A DNA stretch of 43,372 nucleotides. It comes from an uncultured Spartobacteria bacterium (GTDB lineage Bacteria; Verrucomicrobiota; Verrucomicrobiia; Chthoniobacterales; Chthoniobacteraceae). The stretch covers positions 1-43,372 of the forward strand of contig CAIYUV010000201.1 of assembly GCA_903929475.1 (NCBI GenBank). The letters are read 5' to 3'. This document shows positions 1 through 7,618 of the stretch, piece after piece. Each line of letters starts with the position of its first letter. The first letter of the stretch is position 1. The translations under genes and the position numbers were made by a program. The notes under the pieces were generated by a model. It was not told the DNA's origin. It made no database searches and worked only from the letters and a program-made list of their open reading frames with translations.

Positions 1-26
1 ATGCCTGCCCCGTTCAAGTAAATTTG

Positions 27-55
27 GTGCTCGCGAGAGGAATCGAACCTCCATG
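27..55. repeat. Left attachment site: displaced tRNA-Leu 3' end
   Basis: This 29-bp segment is identical to 8328-8356 and corresponds to the T-arm, 3' acceptor strand and discriminator of the tRNA-Leu on the minus strand. Identity stops after base 55, where the rest of the tRNA body is missing, so it is not a gene. Bases 25-28 read TGGT, which on the minus strand gives the discriminator A followed by an encoded CCA. The right copy lacks this CCA. The left copy is therefore probably the original chromosomal 3' end pushed aside by integration. Confidence 0.88.
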
Positions 56-115
56 ACCAGTCCGCACCGTTTTGAAATGCTTCCACGTAGGTAAAACGAA
101 CACCGAGAAACGCGC

Positions 116-154
116 TTGACCCCCGTGACGTTATCCCATAGTGTTATCCCGCTA
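116..154 (+). promoter_or_regulatory. Putative integrase promoter with paired arm-type sites
   Basis: TTGACC (116-121) is a good -35 match. TAGTGT (139-144), 17 bp downstream, is a weak -10 candidate. Transcription from it would begin within a few bases of the integrase ATG at 154, giving a nearly leaderless mRNA, which fits the absence of a Shine-Dalgarno sequence. Two copies of GTTATCCC (130-137 and 143-150) overlap the spacer and -10. The same pair with the same spacing is found at the other end of the element. Integrase binding here could repress its own gene; this is inference. Confidence 0.45.
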
Positions 155-1338
155 TGGCATCCATTCACAAGGCACCCGGAAAACCTTTCTTCTTTTGCGC
201 GTTCTCGACTTGGGAGGCGGAGAGCAACCGCTGGAAACGGCGTTTCAAGTCCACCGGCACGGCGAGCAAAAAGGAGGCGGATGAAATTTGCCGGACGTGG
301 GACAAAGCCGCGAAAGCCGCCCGCACTGGCAGGCTGACGCCGGACAATGCGCGGGAGATTATCGCTCGCGGTGTGGCGGACGTGTTCACCGCTGCAAACC
401 GTGAACATCTGCCAAGCCGCTCGGTGCGCGATTGGAGCGCGGCATGGCTGGAATCAAAGCGGCTGGAAAGCGCGGAGACGACCGCCAGCCGTTACGAAGG
501 CATCATTGCGAGGTTCATGGAGCATCTTGGCCGGAAGGCGGATCGCGACGTTGCCAGCCTCACAGCGGCGGACGTGGGTAGTTTTCGGGATTCGCTAGCA
601 CGCGACCTTTCGCGCAATTCCGCGAACCTCGCCGTCAAGACGCTCCGTGTGTGCCTTGGCTCCGCGTTCAAACAGGGACTCGTGACCAGCAACGCGGCGA
701 GCAAGGTGGACAAGCTCAAGGCACGCGGGGAAAACCAGCGTCGGCCATTTACCCTCAAGGAAATTGCACGGGTGCTCACAGCGGCGGAAGGCTCAGAGTG
801 GCACGGTTTGACGCTCCTTGGCCTCTATCTCGGCGCACGGCTCTCAGACTGCGCGAAGCTCACATGGCGCTCGGTGAACCTCGAAACGGAGACGATTTCA
901 TTCGTGGCGAAAAAGACGGGCGGACGGCTTGCAATCCCGATGGCAAAGCCGCTTGTGGATTTCTTCACGACACTCTCGGCGGGGGATTCGCCGGACGCGC
1001 CCATTTTCCCCAAGCTCTCGAAAAAGAGCGCCAGCAAACTCTCAGAGGGTTTCCGCTCGGTGCTCGCGGACGCCGGCCTTGCGGAGCCGTATAGCAAGCG
1101 GAGCACCGGCAAGGGGCGCAATTCAGCGCGAGAACTTTCGGCATTGTCCTTTCACTCTTTGCGCCATTCGTTCGTTTCCATCCTCAAGGCGACGGGCGCG
1201 AATGAAGCCGTGGCGATGGCACTCGCCGGCCATGAGACAAAGGCAATCTCTCAGCAATACACCCACATGGACGACGCCACGCTCCGCGCTGCCATGAACA
1301 AAATGCCGGACGTAACCGCGAGGGGAGTGACGCGGTGA
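154..1338 (+). CDS. Tyrosine recombinase / integrase
   Basis: A 394-residue site-specific recombinase expected to integrate and excise the element at the tRNA-Leu site. It has an N-terminal arm-binding-like part (about 1-80), a SAM-like core-binding domain (about 90-185) and a C-terminal catalytic domain. The catalytic set is visible: Arg229 in GARLSD, a Lys at 253/254, His334-x-x-Arg337 in FHSLRH, His360 in AGHET, and the nucleophile Tyr369 in QQYTH. No Shine-Dalgarno sequence precedes ATG 154; GTTATCCC ends four bases before it. The gene lies immediately inside the left attachment repeat and its stop overlaps the GTG start of the next gene. All active-site residues are intact, so the protein is probably functional. 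Confidence 0.95.
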   Translation: MASIHKAPGKPFFFCAFSTWEAESNRWKRRFKSTGTASKKEADEICRTWDKAAKAARTGRLTPDNAREIIARGVADVFTAANREHLPSRSVRDWSAAWLESKRLESAETTASRYEGIIARFMEHLGRKADRDVASLTAADVGSFRDSLARDLSRNSANLAVKTLRVCLGSAFKQGLVTSNAASKVDKLKARGENQRRPFTLKEIARVLTAAEGSEWHGLTLLGLYLGARLSDCAKLTWRSVNLETETISFVAKKTGGRLAIPMAKPLVDFFTTLSAGDSPDAPIFPKLSKKSASKLSEGFRSVLADAGLAEPYSKRSTGKGRNSARELSALSFHSLRHSFVSILKATGANEAVAMALAGHETKAISQQYTHMDDATLRAAMNKMPDVTARGVTR

Positions 1339-2144
1339 GCACTCAATACGCTCGAAAGTTTGCGTGGTGGTGGAAAGAGCCGGGGAAGGCGAAAGCGATG
1401 GTGCGACTCTACAAGGCACGTCCGCAGTATGATTTGGATCAAGGATTTCGGAAAGCGAAACCAATGGCGGGACAGGGCAAAACACCTCTGCTTAAAAAGT
1501 GGCTGAAGTGGCAAAAAACAGCCCCGAAAATTACGCGAGGGCAACTAGAAGAATTTGCTCTGAAATGGTATGTGGAGCGATACAGCGAGAGCGCGTTTTT
1601 GTATGAGCTACACGCACGGCGCGAGTTTGGCCTTGGAGTAAAACCGGGACAGATTCGCTATTTCTTTGGAAAGCCTTTTCACAAACTCACGTTGGATCAA
1701 ATCGAGGAATGGCGGCAGAAACGATTGAAGCAAGTGACAAATGGAAAGGACACAGCAGAGCGCAAAAGCAAAGAGCGATTCCCCTACCTATGCTGCCACC
1801 TTTCTAAATTATCAGACAGTAAGACCCTCCAAAGTTTGAACGAAAAAGCGGAGGCCGGCCATAGCGCACCGTGGGTGATTACGTTCAATTTGAGAGAGTG
1901 TAGGGACACCGAAATCACAAAGCATCTCATAAAGAACTTGTTGAAATACGAGCGCACTAAACGGGGGATTCCTGAGCCAAAAATGCATCCAACTAGCAAC
2001 CGCAACAAGAAAGAGGGGAAAGCTTTCACAGAAATCGAGGCGTTGGACATTTTCACTCGATTAAAGCCAGCAAAGGCGAAAATGACCTCTTACGACGAGG
2101 CGGTTTCATGGCGTGCAAAGGGGCTGATTAAAGAGGTATTTTAA
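1335..2144 (+). CDS. Hypothetical protein of the integrative element
   Basis: A 269-residue basic protein that I do not recognise. The GTG start overlaps the integrase stop (GTGA), which suggests coupled translation. The sequence is rich in Lys, Arg and Trp, with an amphipathic helical stretch around KLTLDQIEEWRQKRLKQ and a basic linker near residue 225. No signal peptide or membrane segment is visible. Base composition is clearly more AT-rich than the integrase and primase genes, suggesting a separate origin. It contains one copy of a 15-bp sequence that recurs in the gene at 2483. Position next to the integrase would fit a DNA-binding accessory or control role, but nothing in the sequence proves it. 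Confidence 0.7.
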   Translation: MSTQYARKFAWWWKEPGKAKAMVRLYKARPQYDLDQGFRKAKPMAGQGKTPLLKKWLKWQKTAPKITRGQLEEFALKWYVERYSESAFLYELHARREFGLGVKPGQIRYFFGKPFHKLTLDQIEEWRQKRLKQVTNGKDTAERKSKERFPYLCCHLSKLSDSKTLQSLNEKAEAGHSAPWVITFNLRECRDTEITKHLIKNLLKYERTKRGIPEPKMHPTSNRNKKEGKAFTEIEALDIFTRLKPAKAKMTSYDEAVSWRAKGLIKEVF

Positions 2145-2165
2145 GATTTATAGATGCAATCTTAA
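2141..2165. promoter_or_regulatory. Inverted repeat TTAAGATT-N9-AATCTTAA
   Basis: A perfect 8-bp inverted repeat with a 9-nt centre overlaps the stop codon of the preceding gene and lies 46 bp before the excisionase-like gene. It is AT-rich and lacks a following T-tract, so it looks more like a protein-binding operator than an intrinsic terminator. One of the element's small DNA-binding proteins could act here; that link is inference. Confidence 0.4.
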
Positions 2166-2210
2166 GCTCCTTTCGCGGACAGGGCGTGGAAATAGGAGTC
2201 TGCGCGAGTC

Positions 2211-2486
2211 ATGCACATTCCATTGCCCGCAACCGTTGACGCGAAACTGACAACGGCACCTATCGAACCCGGTGCGAGCGGTTTTATTGATCCAGAGTTT
2301 ATCCGCATCCCCGATGTGGAAAGATTCAGTGGAGTGAAGCGCGGTCACGCATACGCCCTCATCAAAGAGGGCAAGATCAAGAGCGTGTGTCTGCGGAAAC
2401 CGGGAGCAAAAACAGGTGTGCGTTTAGTGCATCTACAAAGCCTCCGCGACTACCTCGCCAAACACATGGAGGGAGGAAAGCAATGA
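2211..2486 (+). CDS. AlpA/excisionase-like HTH protein
   Basis: A 91-residue protein with a MerR-like winged helix-turn-helix of the excisionase/AlpA type at about residues 30-85. FIRIPDVERFSGVKRGHAY forms the helix-turn-helix, followed by IKEGKIKSVCLRKPG, a wing and a C-terminal helix (SLRDYLAKH). Such proteins act as excisionases or as regulators of integrase in P4-like and satellite elements. Its stop overlaps the start of the next gene (ATGA at 2483-2486). The ATG at 2211 has only a poor ribosome site, with AGGAG (2197-2201) as the nearest candidate. The role in excision is inferred from fold and position. Confidence 0.72.
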   Translation: MHIPLPATVDAKLTTAPIEPGASGFIDPEFIRIPDVERFSGVKRGHAYALIKEGKIKSVCLRKPGAKTGVRLVHLQSLRDYLAKHMEGGKQ

Positions 2487-2749
2487 ACCCCTCAACCCTC
2501 CGTAAATTATCAGACAGCGCCGTTGCCTTACACTACACCCTGCGCCTGCTCGGCGGGAAACCAACGGTGCATGACCTTGCATTTGCTCGCGGGAAATCCG
2601 TTGCCGCTATTTATAGGGCGTGCGCTGAGCTGCATGACGCCGGACTTCCTCCCGCGCTATCGGCGAAAGGGGAAACTAATCCAGCCAAACCCAAACGTGT
2701 GCAACGTATCTATTGCCAGCGCGCGAAATCGCAGGAGGGCGGGATATGA
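2483..2749 (+). CDS. Small winged-helix-like protein
   Basis: An 88-residue protein. The start is set by a strong ribosome site (GGGAGGAAAG at 2471-2480) and an ATGA overlap with the preceding gene. Its stop again overlaps the start of the next gene. Residues about 27-58 (GKPTVHDLAFARGKS followed by AAIYRACAELHDAGL) read as a helix-turn-helix or winged helix, and a basic tail follows. It may regulate the element or assist replication. I cannot assign a named family. Confidence 0.6.
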   Translation: MNPSTLRKLSDSAVALHYTLRLLGGKPTVHDLAFARGKSVAAIYRACAELHDAGLPPALSAKGETNPAKPKRVQRIYCQRAKSQEGGI

Positions 2750-3087
2750 ACAGCAACACCAAAGGCAAGCGCGGTGAGCGCGCATGGCGCGACGAACTGC
2801 GTGCGGCGGGCTACACGAGCGCACGGCGCGGCCAGCAATACGCGGGAGGCACAGACAGCCCCGACGTGATCTGTGCGGAGCTTTCCGCCTTCTCATTCGA
2901 GGTGAAGCACCGGGAGCGCGGCAACGTCTTCGCTTACATGGCGCAAGCGGAGCGCGATGCGGGCGCGGCGAAAATGCCCATCGTCGCCATGCGTCGCAAT
3001 CTTCACCCGTTCCTCATCGTCATTCGCGCGCAGGATTTCTTCACCCTCCTACGCAACTGCGACCTTTCCGCACTCACCACCCACTAA
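2746..3087 (+). CDS. PD-(D/E)XK nuclease, Holliday-junction-resolvase-like
   Basis: A 113-residue protein with the core of the PD-(D/E)XK nuclease fold: KGKRGERAWRDEL (residues 6-18, with Glu11), RRGQQYAGG, then SPDVICAEL (Asp40) and FEVKHRE (Glu52-x-Lys54). This order matches small archaeal Hjc-like and phage resolvase-type nucleases. The true start is ATG 2746, with GGAGGG (2735-2740) five bases upstream, and it overlaps the stop of the previous gene by four bases. It probably cuts branched or replicating DNA of the element. The exact substrate cannot be read from the sequence. Confidence 0.75.
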   Translation: MNSNTKGKRGERAWRDELRAAGYTSARRGQQYAGGTDSPDVICAELSAFSFEVKHRERGNVFAYMAQAERDAGAAKMPIVAMRRNLHPFLIVIRAQDFFTLLRNCDLSALTTH

Positions 3088-3091
3088 AAAC

Positions 3092-3126
3092 AAAAAGCCC
3101 CACCCCTTGCGGAGCGGAGCCTTTTT
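3092..3126 (+). terminator. Imperfect intrinsic terminator after the nuclease gene
   Basis: An A5 tract, a GC-rich imperfect hairpin (AAAAAGCCCC on the left, GGAGCC on the right, loop around TTG) and a T5 tract follow the nuclease stop by four bases. Several mismatches interrupt the stem. It could partly separate transcription of the small-gene block from the primase. Confidence 0.4.
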
Positions 3127-3188
3127 GCGACTTGGAAGTTGCGGAAAAGAATACGCCACGCGAGGCGGACGGGCAAGACACAAACATC

Positions 3189-4418
3189 ATGCTCAACATT
3201 TCAGAAATCAAAGCCGCAGTCGCACGCGATCCGCTGCCACTGCTCACGAAAATCTACGGTGACACCGTTCGCTCGGCTGGCGAAAATCAATGGCGCGTCG
3301 GCACCAAGGGCGGAAAGAAACTCGACACCCTGAGCGGGGAATTGCTCGCCTGTGACTTCGCTGGCGACGGACACAACGGCGATTGCTTTGCACTTTGGCA
3401 AAAGCACTACCCCTGCACATTCGCGGAAGCGGCAAACGGCATTGCCACGCTCTACGGCGTGAGCGCAAACGCCAGTAATGGCACGCCATTCATTGCCCCG
3501 CCCGCGCATCGCGTAAAGAAAGACACCGCGCTCGATACACGCCCGCCGCAATGGCCCGTGCTTGGCCCGCAGTGCGATGCGTTTTGGCGGGCAAGCGGCA
3601 CACAGCTTATCGAGGACACGGACACCCGCGAGCGCATCGCCGCATGGCGGGGATGGACACCATTCACATTGATCCCGCTCGCACGGGCGGGATTGATCGG
3701 CGCGGCTGACTTCGATTTGTGGCCGGCCTCCATCCGCCCGCAACTGTGCGCGAACTTCCGCGTGCTACACCCGCAACTCACGCGGGAGGAAGAAACGGGC
3801 AAAGAGTTTTGGAGCTGGCAGCCCGTGCAACTCCACGCCCGCTTTGCTTGCAGTGGCGCGGCTTGGAAGGACGGACGCCCGCTCACCTGGCTCTATGTGC
3901 CGACGATGAAAAACATCGGCATGGAAGAGGGCGGCAACGCCCCGCTCGTCATCGCACGCGACGGGCGAGATCCTGAGCAACCCGGCTACGGCACCCACTG
4001 CGAGTGTGTCATCTTTTGCGCTGGCGAATGGGATGCGCTCACCGTGCTGCTCGCCGCGTGGTGGATTGACGACAACGGCACGCTCACGCTTCCGCAGGGC
4101 TTGGCAATCGTCGGCATCCGTGGCGAAGGACGCGGCGGCACCGATGCTTACTTGCGCCACTACGGGCACTGGCGACCGCGATCCGTCATCATGCTCGCCG
4201 ATGCCGATAAAACGGGACTGGCGTGGTTTGAATCCAAAGACGGGCAACCCTGCTTTGCGGAGCAACTGGAACGGCGCGGGGCCAAGGTGCTCTCGCGTGT
4301 GCCAGACGGCGCGAAGGACGTGAATGACCTATATCGCACTGGCAACCTTGGCGGGCATCACATCACGGAAATGCTCACCGCCGCCGGATTCCATCGGAAG
4401 GGAGGGCCGTCCAAATGA
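3189..4418 (+). CDS. Toprim-domain DNA primase
   Basis: A 409-residue primase-like protein. The C-terminal Toprim fold is clear: CVIFCAGEWDAL (Glu280), then VIMLADADKTG (Asp338 and Asp340), then AKDVNDLY (residues 375-382), the order of catalytic acids in DnaG/phage primases. The N-terminal part (GENQWRVGTKGG, then LLACDFAGDGHNGDCFALW) resembles the fold of primase zinc-binding domains but lacks the usual Cys/His zinc ligands. It probably makes primers for element replication together with the next gene, with which it overlaps by ATGA. The reading frame is open upstream to 2784, but that part is antiparallel filler over the nuclease gene. ATG 3189 is the first sensible start, although it has no good ribosome site. 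Confidence 0.85.
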   Translation: MLNISEIKAAVARDPLPLLTKIYGDTVRSAGENQWRVGTKGGKKLDTLSGELLACDFAGDGHNGDCFALWQKHYPCTFAEAANGIATLYGVSANASNGTPFIAPPAHRVKKDTALDTRPPQWPVLGPQCDAFWRASGTQLIEDTDTRERIAAWRGWTPFTLIPLARAGLIGAADFDLWPASIRPQLCANFRVLHPQLTREEETGKEFWSWQPVQLHARFACSGAAWKDGRPLTWLYVPTMKNIGMEEGGNAPLVIARDGRDPEQPGYGTHCECVIFCAGEWDALTVLLAAWWIDDNGTLTLPQGLAIVGIRGEGRGGTDAYLRHYGHWRPRSVIMLADADKTGLAWFESKDGQPCFAEQLERRGAKVLSRVPDGAKDVNDLYRTGNLGGHHITEMLTAAGFHRKGGPSK

Positions 4419-5800
4419 GCGATCAACTTTTCAAGGAAGTGCCGATCAAGCGGACAACGGACAGCCGCGAGGGGAGTCCTGTTGAAATTGCAGAAGTTGT
4501 GGAATCGCCCGCCGATGTTTCGGCAACTTCCACAATTTCAACACCACCCCCCGCCCGTGCAGTCTATCCAGAAGATTCCGCGCTCGACGACTTCATGGCC
4601 TTTGCCCGTGAGTATTCAGAAAGCGAAGATTCCATGCTCATCGGTGCAGTGCTCCCCGTGGTGGGGCGTCTGCTCGCACGGCGCGTTTTTATCCGCTTCG
4701 CTGGCCGTAAATACGCGAATCTTTACAGCCTGCTCGTGACTAAGCCCGGCCTGCGAAAATCCACAAACATCCGCCTCGTGGAAAAGGTGGGGCGGGCCTT
4801 GCTTCCGACCAACGCTTTCATTGGCGGAGCCACGAGCGAGCAAGCCCTGTTTAAACAATACCAAGGCAACCCCGATAGACTGCTCATCGAGGAAGAGGGC
4901 AACACCGTGCTCTCGAATTGGGCAAGCGATGCGGCGGGCAAGATTGTGGCGAAGCGGTTTCTTCGCCTCTACGATTGCGCCTCATGGCAGCAAGACTACA
5001 TCAAGCAAAAGGAAGAGGACGGGGCGGAATTGCAGCGCATCGAGGAAACAAGCACGTCCCTGCTTATCGGCACCACATTCAACAACTGCCGCTTTCACGG
5101 GCTGGAAACACGGGACGGGATGCGGCGGCGCGTCTGCTATTATGTGAGCGAGGACTTCGCCCGCACGATCTATTGGCCGCCCGATCTCGACGGCGATGAG
5201 TTTGCCCGTGTTGCCGACGCCTTTCGCCCACTGACGGAACTGAGTGGGGAAATGACCCTCGCGGGGGATGCGCAGAGTTTGTGGAATCAACTCCAAGATC
5301 AAAACCGCGCGGAAATCCGTGGCATCCACGAGATCAATAATGCGGCAGAGGCTTACGGCTCCGCACTGGCTGAGGAACAATCGAAAACGCTGAAACTCGC
5401 CATGATTTTTGAGGCGTGCCGATGGACGAAAGACAACTCGCGAAACTGGCGGGAGATTCAGCGGGACACTCTCGCGCTGGCGGCGGAGCACGGGCGTTAT
5501 TGCCTCGCGGCGGGACGTTCGCTCGACGCCATCGGCAAACGCGGAGAAATCCGCGATGAAGCGGACGCCATACTCGCCAATATCCGCACGGACTTCGCGA
5601 CCCAAGCAAAAGACGGGAAGATCGAACTTACCCGCACCCAGCTCACAAGCCGCTTCGCGCCCAACCCCGGACGCAACGGGGCAATGACTCCCGCACGTCT
5701 TTACAGCGAGATCATCCCCGACATTATCAAACGCGGCCACGCACGCGAACTGCCGCGAGACGGCAAGGCGCACGTCTATCAATTCAGAGCGGCGGAATGA
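4415..5800 (+). CDS. DUF3987-type helicase-like replication protein
   Basis: A 461-residue protein resembling the DUF3987/YfjI group, which usually accompanies Toprim primases in mobile elements. A low-complexity N-terminus (about 1-50) leads into an AAA-like core. PGLRKST (111-117) stands where Walker A should be and LLIEEEGN (156-163) where Walker B should be. The Walker A is degenerate: the first glycine is missing and Arg replaces the usual Gly before Lys. The C-terminal part (about 385-455) looks winged-helix-like. The start overlaps the primase stop, so the two are translationally coupled. Helicase or loader activity is inferred from family and context. Confidence 0.75.
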   Translation: MSDQLFKEVPIKRTTDSREGSPVEIAEVVESPADVSATSTISTPPPARAVYPEDSALDDFMAFAREYSESEDSMLIGAVLPVVGRLLARRVFIRFAGRKYANLYSLLVTKPGLRKSTNIRLVEKVGRALLPTNAFIGGATSEQALFKQYQGNPDRLLIEEEGNTVLSNWASDAAGKIVAKRFLRLYDCASWQQDYIKQKEEDGAELQRIEETSTSLLIGTTFNNCRFHGLETRDGMRRRVCYYVSEDFARTIYWPPDLDGDEFARVADAFRPLTELSGEMTLAGDAQSLWNQLQDQNRAEIRGIHEINNAAEAYGSALAEEQSKTLKLAMIFEACRWTKDNSRNWREIQRDTLALAAEHGRYCLAAGRSLDAIGKRGEIRDEADAILANIRTDFATQAKDGKIELTRTQLTSRFAPNPGRNGAMTPARLYSEIIPDIIKRGHARELPRDGKAHVYQFRAAE

Positions 5801-6073
5801 CAGCACCCCCCGCCACGCAAGGGAGTCTCCTAGCCAAAGGTTTTTGACCCACGCTCCGAAGACAAAGCACGCCCCCCTACATGAGCCAAAAAACGGTTTT
5901 TCACATTCAACTGCTAAAAAAACAGCATAAGAACTTGCATCGTTTTTGCCTTCGTGTTAGTGCGTAAAATCGTGAGTGTTTTTCGGCGGCCATTGGCACC
6001 GAAAAATCACTCAGCCTCCAAGGGAGTGAGGGGCTTGCGTTCCTGTTCACTGCCCCGCATCGCTTTCGCCTTC

Positions 6074-7417
6074 CTAGAGACCTTTCAACACCCCAGCTTT
6101 TATTGCTTCGTGAAATTCACGAGCTTGGATCGTGACTGTATCCATAATTTCCATCCCTAATGATGAGGCCGTAATCTTGAGCCTGAAATGTTCAGCGTTA
6201 GCACCCTCATCCTTTCTCAAGAACATCTCTACTACATCGAAATTCGGTGATTGCTCTAGGGCGGTCTTGCTGGCGTCGAGTTCCCAACGTGAACCCGCCG
6301 CACTAAGTTCGAGTAATTTCTGCACTTCCTCAGCCAGAAAATACTGTTTCTTGTAGGTGATTTGTTGTGCCTTTCCGTCAACAAAGGTGACAGTTATTTG
6401 GACTTTGTCTTTTTGAAAAACGAACTGTGGAAATTTGGAAACCGTAAGTTTTTGTGTGACCGGGCCGTAGCGCGCCACACATTGCGGGAGCGTCTCGCCG
6501 AGCCGCGACTTCGATTTATCAAGGGAAGCAGCTACATCGGGATCTATCGGTGCCACCTCGGGCGGTTTAGGAGCGATTGCGGGCTGTCGCTCTTTGGCAA
6601 TTTGATCGGATACCTTATCGGCCAGAATCATCGGCCAGTTGGGGTCGTCAAGAAGTGGCTCTTTGGCATCTTTCGCTTGCTTTAAAAGATCCAAGAATTG
6701 CGTGTGCAATGCACTGCCTTGTTTAGCGAGTTCAGGATACTTGGCGACGGCTTGTTTTTGGGACTCTGCAACTGTTTGCGCTGGCTTTACTGCGGGTATT
6801 TCTTTGGCGAAACCAGCTAAAGGCGTTTGCGGCAGCGCTGGCTTTACTGCGGGTATTTCTTTGGCGGTTTTTGAAAGGCGAAGGGCGCGGAAATCATCTG
6901 TTTCAATAACTAGGGAAATCGATTTGAAGTCTTGAATATCAAAAGTGACGATAAATCCTTTGGCCTTGTAAAAAGCTCTATATTCACGCAGGTGGGTAAT
7001 CCCCGACCACAAGAGACCATGCTGCTTGATGTCGTATTTTGCCGTTTCAAGGGCACCGTCCGTTTCTGGTATTTTTGTAAACTCCAAAACCCAAGGATCC
7101 CCATTGTTATGTAACTCCAAGACTTTATCTTCAATTTCCTTCAGCGCCGACAATTTTGTTCCATCTTTGTTGAAAACATATTTCTCAAACACGCTGCGAT
7201 TGTTTAAAAAATGAACAACAATAGGGGTTTCTTCAAACACGTAGGAGATAGCCGCGTCTTTTGTTGTAAGTTTGTAGCCTGGTAATAGCCTTTGCATCTC
7301 CAACCAGCCCAAATTGTGATCTGGCTTGCCGAAGCGTTTTTGAATTTCGTCTGGGGTTTCGCCGATGCGGGCGTAAGCGGCGATTGTGAATACACAAAAC
7401 AAAAAAAGGATTTTCAT
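6074..7417 (-). CDS. Secreted protein of unknown function with two similar domains
   Basis: A 447-residue protein. The ATG at 7417 is chosen because it gives a clean signal peptide (MKILFLFCVFTIAAYA); the frame is open further upstream. Two segments look alike: one begins RIGETPDEIQKRFGKP just after the signal peptide, the other RLGETLPQCVARYGPV near the middle, and both end in a similar LEL...W(V/E)L block. They are joined by a Pro/Ala/Lys-rich linker holding the in-frame repeat KEIPAVKPA. I recognise no known family. It is the only gene of the element on the minus strand in this part, is AT-rich compared with its neighbours, and faces the helicase-like gene. It looks like cargo acquired separately. 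Confidence 0.8.
   Translation of the reverse strand: MKILFLFCVFTIAAYARIGETPDEIQKRFGKPDHNLGWLEMQRLLPGYKLTTKDAAISYVFEETPIVVHFLNNRSVFEKYVFNKDGTKLSALKEIEDKVLELHNNGDPWVLEFTKIPETDGALETAKYDIKQHGLLWSGITHLREYRAFYKAKGFIVTFDIQDFKSISLVIETDDFRALRLSKTAKEIPAVKPALPQTPLAGFAKEIPAVKPAQTVAESQKQAVAKYPELAKQGSALHTQFLDLLKQAKDAKEPLLDDPNWPMILADKVSDQIAKERQPAIAPKPPEVAPIDPDVAASLDKSKSRLGETLPQCVARYGPVTQKLTVSKFPQFVFQKDKVQITVTFVDGKAQQITYKKQYFLAEEVQKLLELSAAGSRWELDASKTALEQSPNFDVVEMFLRKDEGANAEHFRLKITASSLGMEIMDTVTIQAREFHEAIKAGVLKGL
6778..6866. repeat. In-frame direct repeat, 32 bp, period 57 bp
   Basis: The 32-bp sequence at 6778-6809 recurs exactly at 6835-6866. The period of 57 bp equals 19 codons, so the reading frame of the secreted protein is kept. 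It duplicates the KEIPAVKPA segment of the linker and looks like a recent tandem duplication. Confidence 0.85.
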
Positions 7418-7618
7418 GGCGGGAGATTGATTGCCTCGAATGAAACGCGCCCGACGATAAGCAGCGAGGAAAAAGCGCCCCAGTTCAGAAATTTGATCGA
7501 GTAAGGGGAACGCCCAGCAAACTGCCACCCACTTCGTTTTCCGGCGTCAAAGAGATGCCTTTGCCGTGGCGGGGGAGATTGACAAAGGGCCGCGTGCATC
7601 GTATGACAAACGCACAAT

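Noticed and set aside
27-55. A second tRNA-Leu gene at the left edge
   Set aside because: Only the T-arm and 3' acceptor strand are present; D-arm, anticodon and variable arm are missing.
2784-3188. Upstream extension of the primase reading frame
   Set aside because: It lies over the PD-(D/E)XK nuclease gene in another frame and reads as low-quality Arg/Ala-rich sequence. The first primase-like residues come after ATG 3189.
4982-5806. A 274-codon minus-strand frame
   Set aside because: Antisense shadow of the DUF3987-type gene; no recognisable domain.
5885-5902. Hairpin-like A-tract/T-tract after the DUF3987-type gene as a terminator
   Set aside because: The stem is only A-T pairs around ACGG and has no GC-rich part, so it is too weak to call.
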